From: Colwellia sp. MB3u-45
Lineage (GTDB): Bacteria > Pseudomonadota > Gammaproteobacteria > Enterobacterales > Alteromonadaceae
NCBI RefSeq assembly: GCF_014077005.1
Contig: NZ_JACGVC010000051.1
Location: 27,524 to 91,523, forward strand
DNA: 64,000 nt
Reading direction: 5' to 3'
Shown: piece by piece, positions 47,612 to 56,792 of the stretch
Numbering within the stretch: the first letter of the stretch is position 1
Layout: every line of letters begins with the position of its first letter
Made by a program: the position numbers and the translations under genes
The notes under the pieces: model-generated
What the model was told of the DNA's origin: nothing
The model's database searches: none
Seen by the model: only the letters and a program-made list of their open reading frames with translations

Positions 47612-48595
47612 AAAAAGGTCTCATATTAAATAGTAAAAATTAAAGGTCTATAAAAACAATATGTAATGTCTTTTTTACGTTAGTGAACTATACCAAGTCT
47701 AAAAGACTGGCAATAGGACTTAAGGTGATTTAACAGATCCTTGGTAAGTAATCAGCTTAAAGCTAAGGGTTAAAAATTATGATTTTAATATTATTGAATA
47801 ACTTGTTGAATGTATTGTGTTTAAAAGTAGCTTCATTGGTTTTCCTGCTAGCCATTTTCTCCTCAAGAGCCCAATCTATTAATCTGTATACAGGCAATAA
47901 ATTTAGCTAGCTATTGTATATAAACCGACAAAAATCTAGTCAAAACACTTCACGGGGCCTTAACAATAAAACCAAAAGTTAAGGTGATAATTTGTTCACA
48001 GATGTAATTAAAAACACACCTTTAATGATTCAAGCAATAATCTAACTTAGTAAAAATGGAAATACTAACATCTATTTCAGAATATAATCAAGTGCATGAA
48101 TCAGCAGATAAAGCCGTTCAAACATCGGCCTGATAACAGTACTTTTTTTCTATAACAACTATAAAGCGACTATATAGCAACTAAGTAGTTAAATTAATTT
48201 TTAAAGCTATTTTAGTAAAATTTTTGATACCTATGAGTGCGAGATGCATCAAACGCTCAACTTCATTGGCGCTAATCATAAACCAATATCCCCTAAAGCT
48301 GCCATGTTAAATTCACCTTAGCTTTATCGCTATTTTTTAAGTATTCTAAAATCAAAAGTTTTTCTTATACCTGCTGACTTTGCCACTTTTTAAAGCGTAC
48401 TTCTTGATGCGAAAATTACATTTACTGCCCTAAAGGTCCTTTTCAATACCCAACAAGCTTGATCTGACTTATTTACAATAGTTCAATTAACGCTTAAACT
48501 CTTGAACTCTTAAATTTATAAAAATAATTAAAAAAAATAATTAAAAAACGTTTAAGTCACACTAACCCTAGCTCTTAATTTTCAAAAGGTTCATC
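47612..48595. other. Long AT-rich gap at the right edge of the accessory block
   Basis: About 980 bp between the chemoreceptor and nhaB with no intact gene. The one coding-like piece is a 43-codon frame at 47779-47910 that reads like a signal peptide (VASLVFLLAIFSSRAQS) followed by INLYTGNKF, then stops. It may be the start of a lost periplasmic binding protein. The promoters of both flanking genes must also lie here. Confidence 0.45.
47779..47910 (+). pseudogene. Possible remnant: signal peptide of a lost periplasmic protein
   Basis: Forty-three codons: a hydrophobic segment and cleavage-like SRAQS, then LYTGNKFS and a TAG. The INLYTG start resembles the first strand of extracellular solute-binding proteins. 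Nothing in frame follows. Could be chance in AT-rich DNA. Confidence 0.2.
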
Positions 48596-50185
48596 ATGCA
48601 GCAATCATTCATGAATGCGTTTTATAAAAACTTTCTTGGCAATTCGCCAGAATGGTACAAAATCGCAATAATTACATTTTTAGTAATCAACCCATTACTA
48701 TTTTTCGTTGTCGACCCCTACATTGCCGGTTGGGCATTGGTTGTTGAGTTTATATTTACTCTAGCAATGGCACTAAAATGTTACCCTTTACAACCCGGTG
48801 GCTTACTCGCTATTGAAGCAGTTGCCATAGGTATGACAAGTCCAAATCAAGTCATGCATGAGATGATCTTAAACTTTGAAGTGATCTTATTATTAATCTT
48901 TATGGTTGCCGGCATTTACTTTATGAAAGGCTTGTTACTATTTTTATTCACTAAAATAGTCACTAAAGTTCGTTCCAAAGTGATGGTGTCTTTACTGTTT
49001 TGTTTCTCTGGGGCCTTCTTGTCGGCCTTCTTAGATGCGCTTACCGTAATTGCTGTAATTATAAGTGTCGCTATTGGTTTTTACTCTGTTTATCACAAGG
49101 TTGCTTCGGGTAAAGATATTAAAGTTGACCACGATCATACCAGTGACCATGAATTAGCTGAATACTCTCGTGTTGATTTAGAGCAGTTTCGCGGCTACTT
49201 ACGTAATTTAATGATGCATGCTGGTGTGGGTACCGCTTTAGGTGGTGTATGTACCATAGTTGGTGAGCCACAAAACTTAGTTATTGGTCAACAAGCCGGC
49301 TGGGAATTCCTTGAGTTTGCTATTCGTATGTCACCAGTAACTATTCCAGTGTTTTTTGCTGGTATGATAACCTGTGTACTTTTAGAGAAAATAAAATGGT
49401 TTGGTTACGGCGTTGCTTTACCAGAAAATGTTTACAATGTGTTGAACGACTACGATATTGCAGAAAGTAAAAAACGTAATAAGCTTGATAATGCCAAACT
49501 GATTATTCAAGGTGCGATTGCCGTTTGGTTAATTGTTGGTCTGGCATTACATTTAGCACCCGTTGGTATGATTGGCTTATCTGTCATCATTCTAGCCACT
49601 GCTTTTACGGGTATTACTGAAGAGCATCAAATTGGCCATGCCTTTGAAGAAGCGCTACCTTTTACTGCTCTATTAGCTGTGTTCTTCGCGATAGTTGCTG
49701 TTATTGTCGATCAGGGTTTATTTACGCCTGTTATTACTTGGGTGTTAACCTTTGAAGGTAACATGCAGCTTGTTATGTTCTATCTGGCAAATGGCTTACT
49801 TTCTATGGTAAGTGATAATGTATTCGTTGGTACGGTTTACATTACAGAGATTCAAAAAGCACTAATGGCTGGCCAAATTACCCGCGACCAGTTTGATTTA
49901 TTAGCGGTGGCAATTAACACAGGTACAAACTTACCCAGTGTGGCAACACCGAATGGTCAAGCAGCGTTCTTGTTCTTATTAACCTCAGCACTAGCGCCAT
50001 TAATTCGTTTATCTTATGGTCGTATGGTTATTATGGCGTTCCCTTATACCATAGTGTTAACTATCGTTGGTTTACTGGCTATCTCAACGGGACAGTTAAC
50101 GAAATACACCCAGTATTTTTATGATGAAAATATTATTCAGCATCACAGTGCAAAGCCTGAAACTAGTGCCCCTGGTGGTCACTAA
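48596..50185 (+). CDS. nhaB: Na+/H+ antiporter NhaB
   Basis: Inner-membrane sodium/proton antiporter of 529 residues with about twelve helices; exports sodium, valuable in sea water. Family stretches [63 protein letters not shown] and [21 protein letters not shown] are near-identical to known NhaB. AAAAGGTT precedes the ATG. It is followed by dsbB as in E. coli, but its usual neighbour fadR is 12 kb away. Confidence 0.97.
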   Translation: MQQSFMNAFYKNFLGNSPEWYKIAIITFLVINPLLFFVVDPYIAGWALVVEFIFTLAMALKCYPLQPGGLLAIEAVAIGMTSPNQVMHEMILNFEVILLLIFMVAGIYFMKGLLLFLFTKIVTKVRSKVMVSLLFCFSGAFLSAFLDALTVIAVIISVAIGFYSVYHKVASGKDIKVDHDHTSDHELAEYSRVDLEQFRGYLRNLMMHAGVGTALGGVCTIVGEPQNLVIGQQAGWEFLEFAIRMSPVTIPVFFAGMITCVLLEKIKWFGYGVALPENVYNVLNDYDIAESKKRNKLDNAKLIIQGAIAVWLIVGLALHLAPVGMIGLSVIILATAFTGITEEHQIGHAFEEALPFTALLAVFFAIVAVIVDQGLFTPVITWVLTFEGNMQLVMFYLANGLLSMVSDNVFVGTVYITEIQKALMAGQITRDQFDLLAVAINTGTNLPSVATPNGQAAFLFLLTSALAPLIRLSYGRMVIMAFPYTIVLTIVGLLAISTGQLTKYTQYFYDENIIQHHSAKPETSAPGGH

Positions 50186-50224
50186 TAAGTTTTGTTCAAG
50201 TTATAAGCTGATATAAAATTTAAC

Positions 50225-50250
50225 AAAAGCGCCCTTGTGGCGCTTTTTTA
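50225..50250 (+). terminator. Intrinsic terminator after nhaB
   Basis: AAAAGCGCC and GGCGCTTTT (50225-50247) form a perfect stem around a 5-base loop, with a T tail. dsbB would then need its own promoter or read-through. Confidence 0.85.
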
Positions 50251-50312
50251 TTATTGTTATTGTTAGCATATCTAGCAATATTACTTAAATAATCAATCAT
50301 GGGCGATATGTC

Positions 50313-50831
50313 GTGAATTTCTTAAGCCAATTATCTTTAAATCAACGAGCTTGGCAATTGCTCGCTGTTAGTGCCTTATGTTTTGAATTAATCGCACTCT
50401 ACTTTCAATATGTGATGGGGCTTGAACCCTGCATTATGTGCATTTATCAGCGCACCGCCATCTGGGGGATATTTTTAGCCGGTGTCGTTGGGGCTTTAGG
50501 TTGTCAATTTGTATTAATACGTATTGCCGCTTATGGTTTATGGGCTACTGGGGCTATTTGGGGCTTCATCATTGCTTTAGAACATGTCGACATGCAATCA
50601 TCAACCATGTCGTTTTTATTTAGTTGTGAGTTTATACCAAACTTCCCAACTTGGGCGCCACTACATCAATGGTTACCGACCTTGTTTGAAGCGACAGGCG
50701 ACTGCGGTGATATTAACTGGCAATTCTTAGGCTTTACCATGCCACAAGTTATGCTAGTTATATTTGGTATTTATAGTGCTGCGTTTGCTATTGTTTTATT
50801 AGCACGTTTGCAAAAAGAGAAAATGTTTTAA
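50313..50831 (+). CDS. dsbB: Disulfide bond formation protein B
   Basis: Four-helix inner-membrane oxidase of 172 residues that reoxidises DsbA and passes electrons to quinone. Both cysteine pairs are present: C40-IM-C43 in CIMCIYQR and C105/C131 in the second periplasmic loop. It starts with GTG. Conserved nhaB-dsbB order supports the call. Confidence 0.96.
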   Translation: MNFLSQLSLNQRAWQLLAVSALCFELIALYFQYVMGLEPCIMCIYQRTAIWGIFLAGVVGALGCQFVLIRIAAYGLWATGAIWGFIIALEHVDMQSSTMSFLFSCEFIPNFPTWAPLHQWLPTLFEATGDCGDINWQFLGFTMPQVMLVIFGIYSAAFAIVLLARLQKEKMF

Positions 50832-50843
50832 CCGTTTTTTATC

Positions 50844-50880
50844 ATACTCGCGTTATAACCCAAGGTCATAACGCGAGTAT
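50844..50880. terminator. Two-way hairpin between dsbB and the symporter gene
   Basis: ATACTCGCGTTAT and ATAACGCGAGTAT form a perfect 13-bp stem over an 11-base loop between convergent genes. The T-rich flanks are short. Confidence 0.7.
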
Positions 50881-50902
50881 TTAAATTTGACGTTAAAGGC
50901 TA

Positions 50903-52279
50903 TTAGAGCAATAACAAGTAACAAGTAATACCCACTAAGCAAGAAATAATAAAACTGAGCACGGCCCCTTCTTTTACCATCTCTTTAATTTGTATTTCAC
51001 CGGTGCCATAAGCGATGGCATTAGGCGCTGTTGCCACAGGTAGCATAAACGCACAACTGGCACATATCGCCGCAGGTATCATTAACACTTTAGGATCATA
51101 ACCAGAGGCAATAGCCGCTGCCGCTAAAATGGGCATCAGTAATGTGGCTGTTGCTGTGTTACTGGTTATTTCTGTTAGATAAGTCACCACCAAACAAATA
51201 GTAACAATCATGATAATTGCCGGTAAGTGAGCAAATGACGCTAACCACTCGCCCAATAAATCACTTAAACCTGAAGCAACAAAACCTTTAGCTAAGGCAA
51301 TACCGCCAGCAAATAGCAATAACATACCCCAGGGAATAGTTTTAGCGCTGTCCCAATCGAGTAAGCGTGAGCCTTTACCGTTGGGCACAATAAACATCAA
51401 CACCACAGCAAATAAAGCGACAGTGCTATCACCTGCTATCTCAATATCTAAGGCGCCACTCCAACCACCAAAAGGTTCTTTACGTGTGATCCATGCTAAT
51501 GCAGTTAAACCAAAAATCCACAAAGTGCGTGTTTCTTCCGCGCGCCATGGCCCTAATACCGGTAAGTGTACCGCTTGTTCAAGTTTGACATTTCTGGTGA
51601 GCCAAAAGGCCATAATTGGAATAGCAAGTACCACAATAGGTACGCCAATTTTCATCCATTCTAAAAAGCCAAATTCAATGCCGGTTTGTTCTTCATAAAT
51701 GCCCATAAAGATCACATTAGGCGGCGTTCCTATCGGGGTCGCAACACCACCCACACTTGCTGCATAGGCAATACCAAGAATCAGTGCTACTTTAAGATCT
51801 TGATTATCAATATGTTTTAGAATAGCCAAGGCAATAGGTAACATAATTAAGGTTGTGGCGGTGTTGGATATCCACATACTTAATAGTGCACTCGCTAACA
51901 TAAAGCCAAAGACCATTCGCCTGCCGCTATTAACGCCCACCAAGCGCACCATGTAAACCGCTAACCGTTCATGTGCGCCACTTTTTTCAATGGCTTTTGA
52001 CAGCATAAAAGCGCCCATTAAGAGCAAAATTACGTGGCTACCTAACGCGGATGCGACCACTTTATGATCGACAATGCCAAATAGGGGCAGCAAGGCAAAA
52101 GGCACTAATGACGTGGCAGGTATAGGCAGTGCTTCGGTGACCCACCAAATAACCGTTAATAGCGTAATAGCCGCAGCGATAGAGGCTTTACTGTCCAGGC
52201 CAATAGCTTGCAAAGTAAAATGAAATATTACCGCTAAAACAGGAGCTAACGGGATGAATAGCTGTTTAGTGAGTTTCAT
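50903..52279 (-). CDS. DASS-family anion:sodium symporter (SLC13 type)
   Basis: Inner-membrane sodium-coupled carrier of about 458 residues for di- or tricarboxylates or sulfate. The paired SNT motifs are seen in WISNTATTLIMLP and EITSNTATATLLMP, with GGVATPIGTPPNVIF and ALAKGFVASGLS between. I choose the ATG of MKLTKQ because GGATAA sits before it; the frame opens four codons earlier at a TTG. Monocistronic. The exact anion cannot be read. Confidence 0.9.
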   Translation of the reverse strand: MKLTKQLFIPLAPVLAVIFHFTLQAIGLDSKASIAAAITLLTVIWWVTEALPIPATSLVPFALLPLFGIVDHKVVASALGSHVILLLMGAFMLSKAIEKSGAHERLAVYMVRLVGVNSGRRMVFGFMLASALLSMWISNTATTLIMLPIALAILKHIDNQDLKVALILGIAYAASVGGVATPIGTPPNVIFMGIYEEQTGIEFGFLEWMKIGVPIVVLAIPIMAFWLTRNVKLEQAVHLPVLGPWRAEETRTLWIFGLTALAWITRKEPFGGWSGALDIEIAGDSTVALFAVVLMFIVPNGKGSRLLDWDSAKTIPWGMLLLFAGGIALAKGFVASGLSDLLGEWLASFAHLPAIIMIVTICLVVTYLTEITSNTATATLLMPILAAAAIASGYDPKVLMIPAAICASCAFMLPVATAPNAIAYGTGEIQIKEMVKEGAVLSFIISCLVGITCYLLLL

Positions 52280-52391
52280 AAATTTATCCAATATTTTTAT
52301 TATTATATTTTTATTTTGATATTTGGTTAATATTCTTTATTATTTAAGTTTATTGCTTTGTAATTTAAACAGCTACATGAGTAGCTAAAAA

Positions 52392-53411
52392 TCAACGATA
52401 CTGGTTAAGGTATTGGCTCGCTTGTTGCCAGACTACATTTTCTTTAACCCTTGACCAATTAGTGTTTTTATCTGGCGTTTTCAGCAGTTTATTAAGCCTT
52501 TCACTACCCACTAACGATGTTGAAATATTAGCATTATCAAGCACCTCTACACAGCCATCACGGTTGTTGCATAACAATAGCATGTCGCAACCTGCTGCTT
52601 GTGCTGCCTCAGCGCGTTCAATATAACCACCGATACTTGCCGCGCCTTGCATGGATAAATCATCACTAAAAATCACGCCATTAAAACCGAGTTGTTCACG
52701 TAAAATATTTTGTAGCCAATAGCGAGAAAAACCTACTGCTTTGCTGTCAACATCGGGGAAAATAATATGTGCAGGCATCAAGGCATCCACTTTTCCTTTG
52801 TTAATAAGTTGCTTAAATGGCATTAAGTCTTGTTGGAAAATTTCAGCGCTTGTGCGTGTATCAATGGGTAAATCAATATGAGAGTCGGCTTTAACACTGC
52901 CATGACCCGGAAAATGCTTACCGGTTGCTTTCATACCCACTAGATGTAAGCCACTAATAAATGCCTCAGCTAGTTCAGTGACGTAATCGGGTTCTTGATG
53001 AAAGGCTCTATCACCAATAACGTCGCTAATGTTATTAATATCTAATACGGGCGCAAAACTGATATCTATACCGACCGCTTGCACTTCCAATGCCATCAGA
53101 ATCGCACTTTGTTTAGCGAGTTCTTTTGCTAAGGCGAGGTTTTGTTCTGACATTCGCCATAACTTACCCATAGCCGGGATTAAAGAAAAACCCTCTCGAA
53201 AGCGTTGTACACGACCACCCTCATGATCAACCGCTAATAACATAGGCTTTTTAGCTGCCATGCGGATTTGCTGACTTAAGTCAGCCATTTGTTCTGGTGA
53301 TTGATAATTTCGAGTAAAAAAGATTAATCCACCGATCAGTGGATGTTGAAGTATTTCTTTATCTTCTTGAGACAATGATGTGCCTTGCACATCAAACATG
53401 ACTGGACCCAT
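52392..53411 (-). CDS. nagZ: Beta-N-acetylhexosaminidase NagZ
   Basis: GH3-family cytoplasmic enzyme of 339 residues that removes N-acetylglucosamine from muropeptides during cell-wall recycling. MGPVMFDVQGTSL, GGLIFFTRNY, KHFPGHGSVKADSHIDLP (catalytic-loop His) and FSDDLSMQGAA (nucleophile Asp) are the family signatures. It is 158 bp from a TetR-family regulator gene on the same strand. Confidence 0.97.
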   Translation of the reverse strand: MGPVMFDVQGTSLSQEDKEILQHPLIGGLIFFTRNYQSPEQMADLSQQIRMAAKKPMLLAVDHEGGRVQRFREGFSLIPAMGKLWRMSEQNLALAKELAKQSAILMALEVQAVGIDISFAPVLDINNISDVIGDRAFHQEPDYVTELAEAFISGLHLVGMKATGKHFPGHGSVKADSHIDLPIDTRTSAEIFQQDLMPFKQLINKGKVDALMPAHIIFPDVDSKAVGFSRYWLQNILREQLGFNGVIFSDDLSMQGAASIGGYIERAEAAQAAGCDMLLLCNNRDGCVEVLDNANISTSLVGSERLNKLLKTPDKNTNWSRVKENVVWQQASQYLNQYR

Positions 53412-53567
53412 AACAACACTTTACAATATTAAGATACGGCTACTTTACCTAATTAGCACGCATAAACAAAGATGCTGAAGCTATTAAATAATAAGCCTGC
53501 TAAGGACCCTGTAACAAAATCTGTGTAATGTTTATCTTATATTTTAGCTAACTCAGCTGAGCACAAC

Positions 53568-54197
53568 TTAACGTTTCAAGGGCATAGGTGCGCCAACACC
53601 GGCCGCAACATAGGGAATAACATTACGGATAACATCTGAAATTTGCAGATCACGATCGAAATCACTTTTAGCAATATCAATCAAAGCGTCACTCGAAGAC
53701 ATGGTAAAAACCACTGTGCCCATGGTAAAATGTAAACGCCAAAACATCTCTTCAGCACTTAGCTCTGGGTAGGATTTTTGTACCGCTAAAACAAAATTAT
53801 CAATAACACCTGGGTATTGAGTGGTTAAAAACCAGCGTAAAAAACCTTGGCTGTCAGTATAACCTCGGCCTAAAAGCTGCAAGAAATTACTGGTACCATT
53901 GTCTTTAAACTTGTTTAAGGATAATAGCGGATCGATAAAAGCAGAAAACACATCAATTAGGTTAGGTGCTTCTATTTCACAGACTTGTCTTAAAGCACTT
54001 TCTAAACGCGGAGATAACTCATTCATGTAACGAGACATAACCGCTTTAATTAGTTCTTTCTTCGAGCCAAAATGATAATTAACCGCAGCTAAGTTCACAT
54101 CGGCTTGACCGGTTATTTCACGTAGAGAGGTACCATTAAAACCCTTATTTGCAAACAAACTTTCTGCTGCATCTAATATTTTATTCTTCGTGCTCAT
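53568..54197 (-). CDS. psrA: TetR-family regulator, PsrA-like
   Basis: Regulator of 209 residues. The HTH (about 4-50) reads KILDAAESLFANKGFNGTS and LAAVNYHFGSKKELIKAV, and the C-terminal part (LGRGYTDSQGFLRWF, MFWRLHFTMGTVVFTMS, VIPYVAAG) follows Pseudomonas PsrA, a fatty-acid-responsive repressor of beta-oxidation that in other gammaproteobacteria shares the task with or replaces FadR. I start at the ATG of MSTKNK; the frame opens 12 codons earlier at a TTG. A palindrome of the PsrA type lies 49 bp upstream, which supports the name and suggests autorepression. With FadR also present, this organism would have two fatty-acid regulators. Confidence 0.8.
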   Translation of the reverse strand: MSTKNKILDAAESLFANKGFNGTSLREITGQADVNLAAVNYHFGSKKELIKAVMSRYMNELSPRLESALRQVCEIEAPNLIDVFSAFIDPLLSLNKFKDNGTSNFLQLLGRGYTDSQGFLRWFLTTQYPGVIDNFVLAVQKSYPELSAEEMFWRLHFTMGTVVFTMSSSDALIDIAKSDFDRDLQISDVIRNVIPYVAAGVGAPMPLKR

Positions 54198-54245
54198 AGG
54201 TAAATAACGCCGTAGTTCTAGTGTGATCAACAAATTAATACAAGT

Positions 54246-54267
54246 AGTTTAAACAAGCGTTTAAACT
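54246..54267. promoter_or_regulatory. PsrA-type operator upstream of psrA
   Basis: Perfect 9-bp arms AGTTTAAAC and GTTTAAACT around an AAGC spacer. The core AAAC-N4-GTTT fits the described PsrA recognition pattern (CAAAC-N2-4-GTTTG-like). It lies between the regulator's start and its likely promoter. Confidence 0.65.
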
Positions 54268-54300
54268 AACGCAACTAGGATTAAATGCAGAACTAAAAAA

Positions 54301-54340
54301 AGTCCAAACAAAGTCCAAACAAAGTCCAAAAAAAGTCAAT
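54301..54340. repeat. Tandem 11-bp repeats (AGTCCAAACAA)
   Basis: Two perfect units at 54301-54311 and 54312-54322 and a third, altered unit from 54323. It sits just upstream of the PsrA operator in the divergent spacer. Confidence 0.7.
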
Positions 54341-54829
54341 TAATGGCCACTAGATTAAAAATGCGTGCCCATTTAACTTTCTCTAAAGCAATATTAATAC
54401 CTTGAAGTTATCTCAATTGATATTTTCTTGGTGCTTGGTAAATAATGTACCTCGACTTACTCTCCGTATAATATTTTAACCTTAAAATGATATTACTGAG
54501 TTGTTTTGCAATTATTCCTCTCATTCATTACAAACTATTACAGAAAAAACACAGTTAAAAACACCTAATGTAGCTATAATTTTTTGGCATTTCCTGAAGC
54601 AATTTTTGAAACGCAAATTTCATACTTTCCCTAGTATATTTTATATGATGGCCCAGCACCCCTTTCGCTGGGCTTTTTTTTGTCCAAAATTTATCAATTC
54701 CCCCCCGAATGTCCTTAACAAAATCAAGACTATTGCCAAGATGATAATCTCAATCTACACTAGCCATGACCCTAGATTAAGTTGATTAAGGCGCAAATCA
54801 AGCGCTAACAAAAACAATAATGGATATTT
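54341..54829 (+). other. Leader of the M2 peptidase gene with an orphan terminator; possible small RNA
   Basis: No protein gene is convincing here, yet 54651-54681 is a strong plus-strand terminator (GCCCAGC/GCTGGGC stem, 9-base loop, eight Ts) with no gene upstream on that strand. A TATAAT at 54467-54472 could start a transcript of about 200 bases ending there. It may be a small RNA or an attenuated leader of the peptidase gene. Confidence 0.4.
54651..54682 (+). terminator. Orphan intrinsic terminator
   Basis: GCCCAGC (54651-54657) and GCTGGGC (54667-54673) pair perfectly, followed by a run of eight or more Ts. No coding gene ends before it on this strand. Confidence 0.8.
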
Positions 54830-56674
54830 ATGCAATCGACATTTAAATTAACCACAGCAGCTATCTTGGTAGCAGCAAGCCTTAGTGCTTGTAATGGTGA
54901 TAACACAGTAAAAAATGCAGCTAAAGCGGCCACTGTAGTAAGTAAAGCGTTAACCGCTCAAGATGCAGAAAAATTCTTAGCCACTACCGAAAAAGAGCTG
55001 GTGCAACTTAACCTTGAAGGCAGTCGTGCGGCTTGGATCAATGCAAACTTTATTACGCAAGACACTTCAGCACTTGCCGCAGCAGCAGATCAAAAGTCGA
55101 CAGAAGCTGGGGTTCGATTTGCCATGCAAGCCGCTAAATTTGACGCTGTAGAAGTCAGTGCAGATCAACGCCGTAAACTCAATATATTAAAGCAGAGTTT
55201 AGTGATGCCAGCACCACAAGATCCAGCTAAATCGGCTGAGTTAGCAAAAATTGGCGCTGAATTAAATAGTTTATATGGTAAAGGCAATTACACCACTAAA
55301 TCGGGCGAAACCTTAAGTTTAGGCGAGATGACCGCTACTATGGCAACCTCTCGTAACTACGATGAATTATTAGAAATGTGGCAAGGTTGGCGCACCATTA
55401 GTCCAGCGATGAAGCCTTTATATATTCGCCAAGCAGAATTGGGTAACGAAGGTGCACAAGGACTAGGTTATGCCGATTTGGGCGCAATGTGGCGTTCTAA
55501 TTATGATATGCCTGCTGATGATTTTGCTAAAGAGCTTGACCGTTTATGGGGGCAAATTAAACCCTTATACGATGATCTACATTGTTATGTGCGCAGTGAA
55601 TTAGGCAAAACGTACGGCGAAGATAAAGTGCCACAAGACCAACCTATTCCGGCGCATTTATTAGGTAATATGTGGGCACAATCGTGGGGCAATATTTATG
55701 ACTTAGTGGCACCTGAAAATGCTGATCCTGGTTATGATGTTACCAAACAACTTGCCAGCCATAATTACGACGAAATTAAAATGGTAAAAGGCGCTGAAAG
55801 CTTTTTTACTTCGCTTGGCTTTGAAGCCTTACCAGAAACATTTTGGCAACGTTCATTATTTACTAAGCCCGCCGATCGAGATGTGGCATGTCATGCCTCA
55901 GCATGGGACTTAGATGCCAAAGATGATATTCGCATTAAAATGTGTATCCAAAAAACTGGTGAAGACTTCTCAGTTATTCATCACGAATTAGGTCATAACT
56001 TTTATCAACGTGCTTATCAAAACCAGCCCGTTTATTATCAAAATAGTGCTAACGACGGTTTCCATGAAGCTATTGGTGACACCATTGCCCTGTCAGTAAC
56101 GCCTAAATACTTAAAAGAGATTGGCTTAATTGACACCATTCCTGATGAATCAAAAGACATTGGTTTATTAATGAAAATGGCATTGAATAAAATTGCCTTT
56201 ATTCCCTTTGGTTTGATGGTTGATCAATGGCGTTGGAAAGTTTATTCCGGTGAAGTTACCCCGGAAAACTATAATAGCGCTTGGTGGGAATTACGTGAAA
56301 AATACCAAGGTGTAACCGCCCCCATTGATCGTAACATCAATGCTTTTGACCCCGGTGCCAAATACCATGTACCCGCTGGCGTACCTTATTCTCGTTATTT
56401 CTTAGCCCATATTCAGCAATTTGAATTTCATCGTGCATTATGTGAAATTTCAGGTAATACGGACCCTATTCATCGTTGTTCTATTTATAACAACAAAGAT
56501 GCCGGTGCCGCGTTAAATACTGTCCTTGAAATGGGCTCAAGTCAGCCATGGCAAGCCGCGTATAAAGTATTGACTGGCAATGAACAAATGGATGCAACCG
56601 CCATTCTTGATTATTTTGCCCCCTTGCACACTTGGTTAAAAGATAAAAACCAAGGTAAACAATGTGGTTTTTAA
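54830..56674 (+). CDS. M2-family peptidyl-dipeptidase (ACE-like) lipoprotein
   Basis: Zinc dipeptidyl carboxypeptidase of 614 residues related to angiotensin-converting enzyme. The lipoprotein signal ends LSAC with lipid Cys21. Zinc ligands are H385 and H389 in HHELGHNFYQ and E413 in NDGFHEAIGDTIALSV, the last stretch nearly as in animal ACE. YSRYFLAHIQQFEFHRAL near the C-terminus is the family's substrate/chloride region. It would cleave dipeptides from peptide ends in the periplasm, in line with the other exported peptidases here. Strong terminator after. Confidence 0.93.
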   Translation: MQSTFKLTTAAILVAASLSACNGDNTVKNAAKAATVVSKALTAQDAEKFLATTEKELVQLNLEGSRAAWINANFITQDTSALAAAADQKSTEAGVRFAMQAAKFDAVEVSADQRRKLNILKQSLVMPAPQDPAKSAELAKIGAELNSLYGKGNYTTKSGETLSLGEMTATMATSRNYDELLEMWQGWRTISPAMKPLYIRQAELGNEGAQGLGYADLGAMWRSNYDMPADDFAKELDRLWGQIKPLYDDLHCYVRSELGKTYGEDKVPQDQPIPAHLLGNMWAQSWGNIYDLVAPENADPGYDVTKQLASHNYDEIKMVKGAESFFTSLGFEALPETFWQRSLFTKPADRDVACHASAWDLDAKDDIRIKMCIQKTGEDFSVIHHELGHNFYQRAYQNQPVYYQNSANDGFHEAIGDTIALSVTPKYLKEIGLIDTIPDESKDIGLLMKMALNKIAFIPFGLMVDQWRWKVYSGEVTPENYNSAWWELREKYQGVTAPIDRNINAFDPGAKYHVPAGVPYSRYFLAHIQQFEFHRALCEISGNTDPIHRCSIYNNKDAGAALNTVLEMGSSQPWQAAYKVLTGNEQMDATAILDYFAPLHTWLKDKNQGKQCGF

Positions 56675-56688
56675 TCATTAGTTAACAC

Positions 56689-56726
56689 TAAAAAGCCCTT
56701 AAATCAGCTGATTTAAGGGCTTTTTA
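56689..56726. terminator. Two-way terminator, 38-bp perfect palindrome
   Basis: The arm TAAAAAGCCCTTAAATCAG is followed directly by its complement, centred on CAGCTG. The A and T runs at either end make it work for the M2 gene and, on the other strand, for the transporter gene. Confidence 0.88.
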
Positions 56727-56792
56727 TTTATTGCAAACGATTAATATTGTTCTAGATAGCTGCATTTTTATATCGTTATCAATACTCAGTGC

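Noticed and set aside
47880..47900. CTGTATACAG as a LexA box
   Set aside because: The spacing is four bases, not the eight between CTGT and ACAG halves that LexA needs.
54501..54785. Plus-strand ORF of 94 codons upstream of the M2 peptidase
   Set aside because: It spans the orphan terminator, has poor composition for a protein, and no ribosome site.
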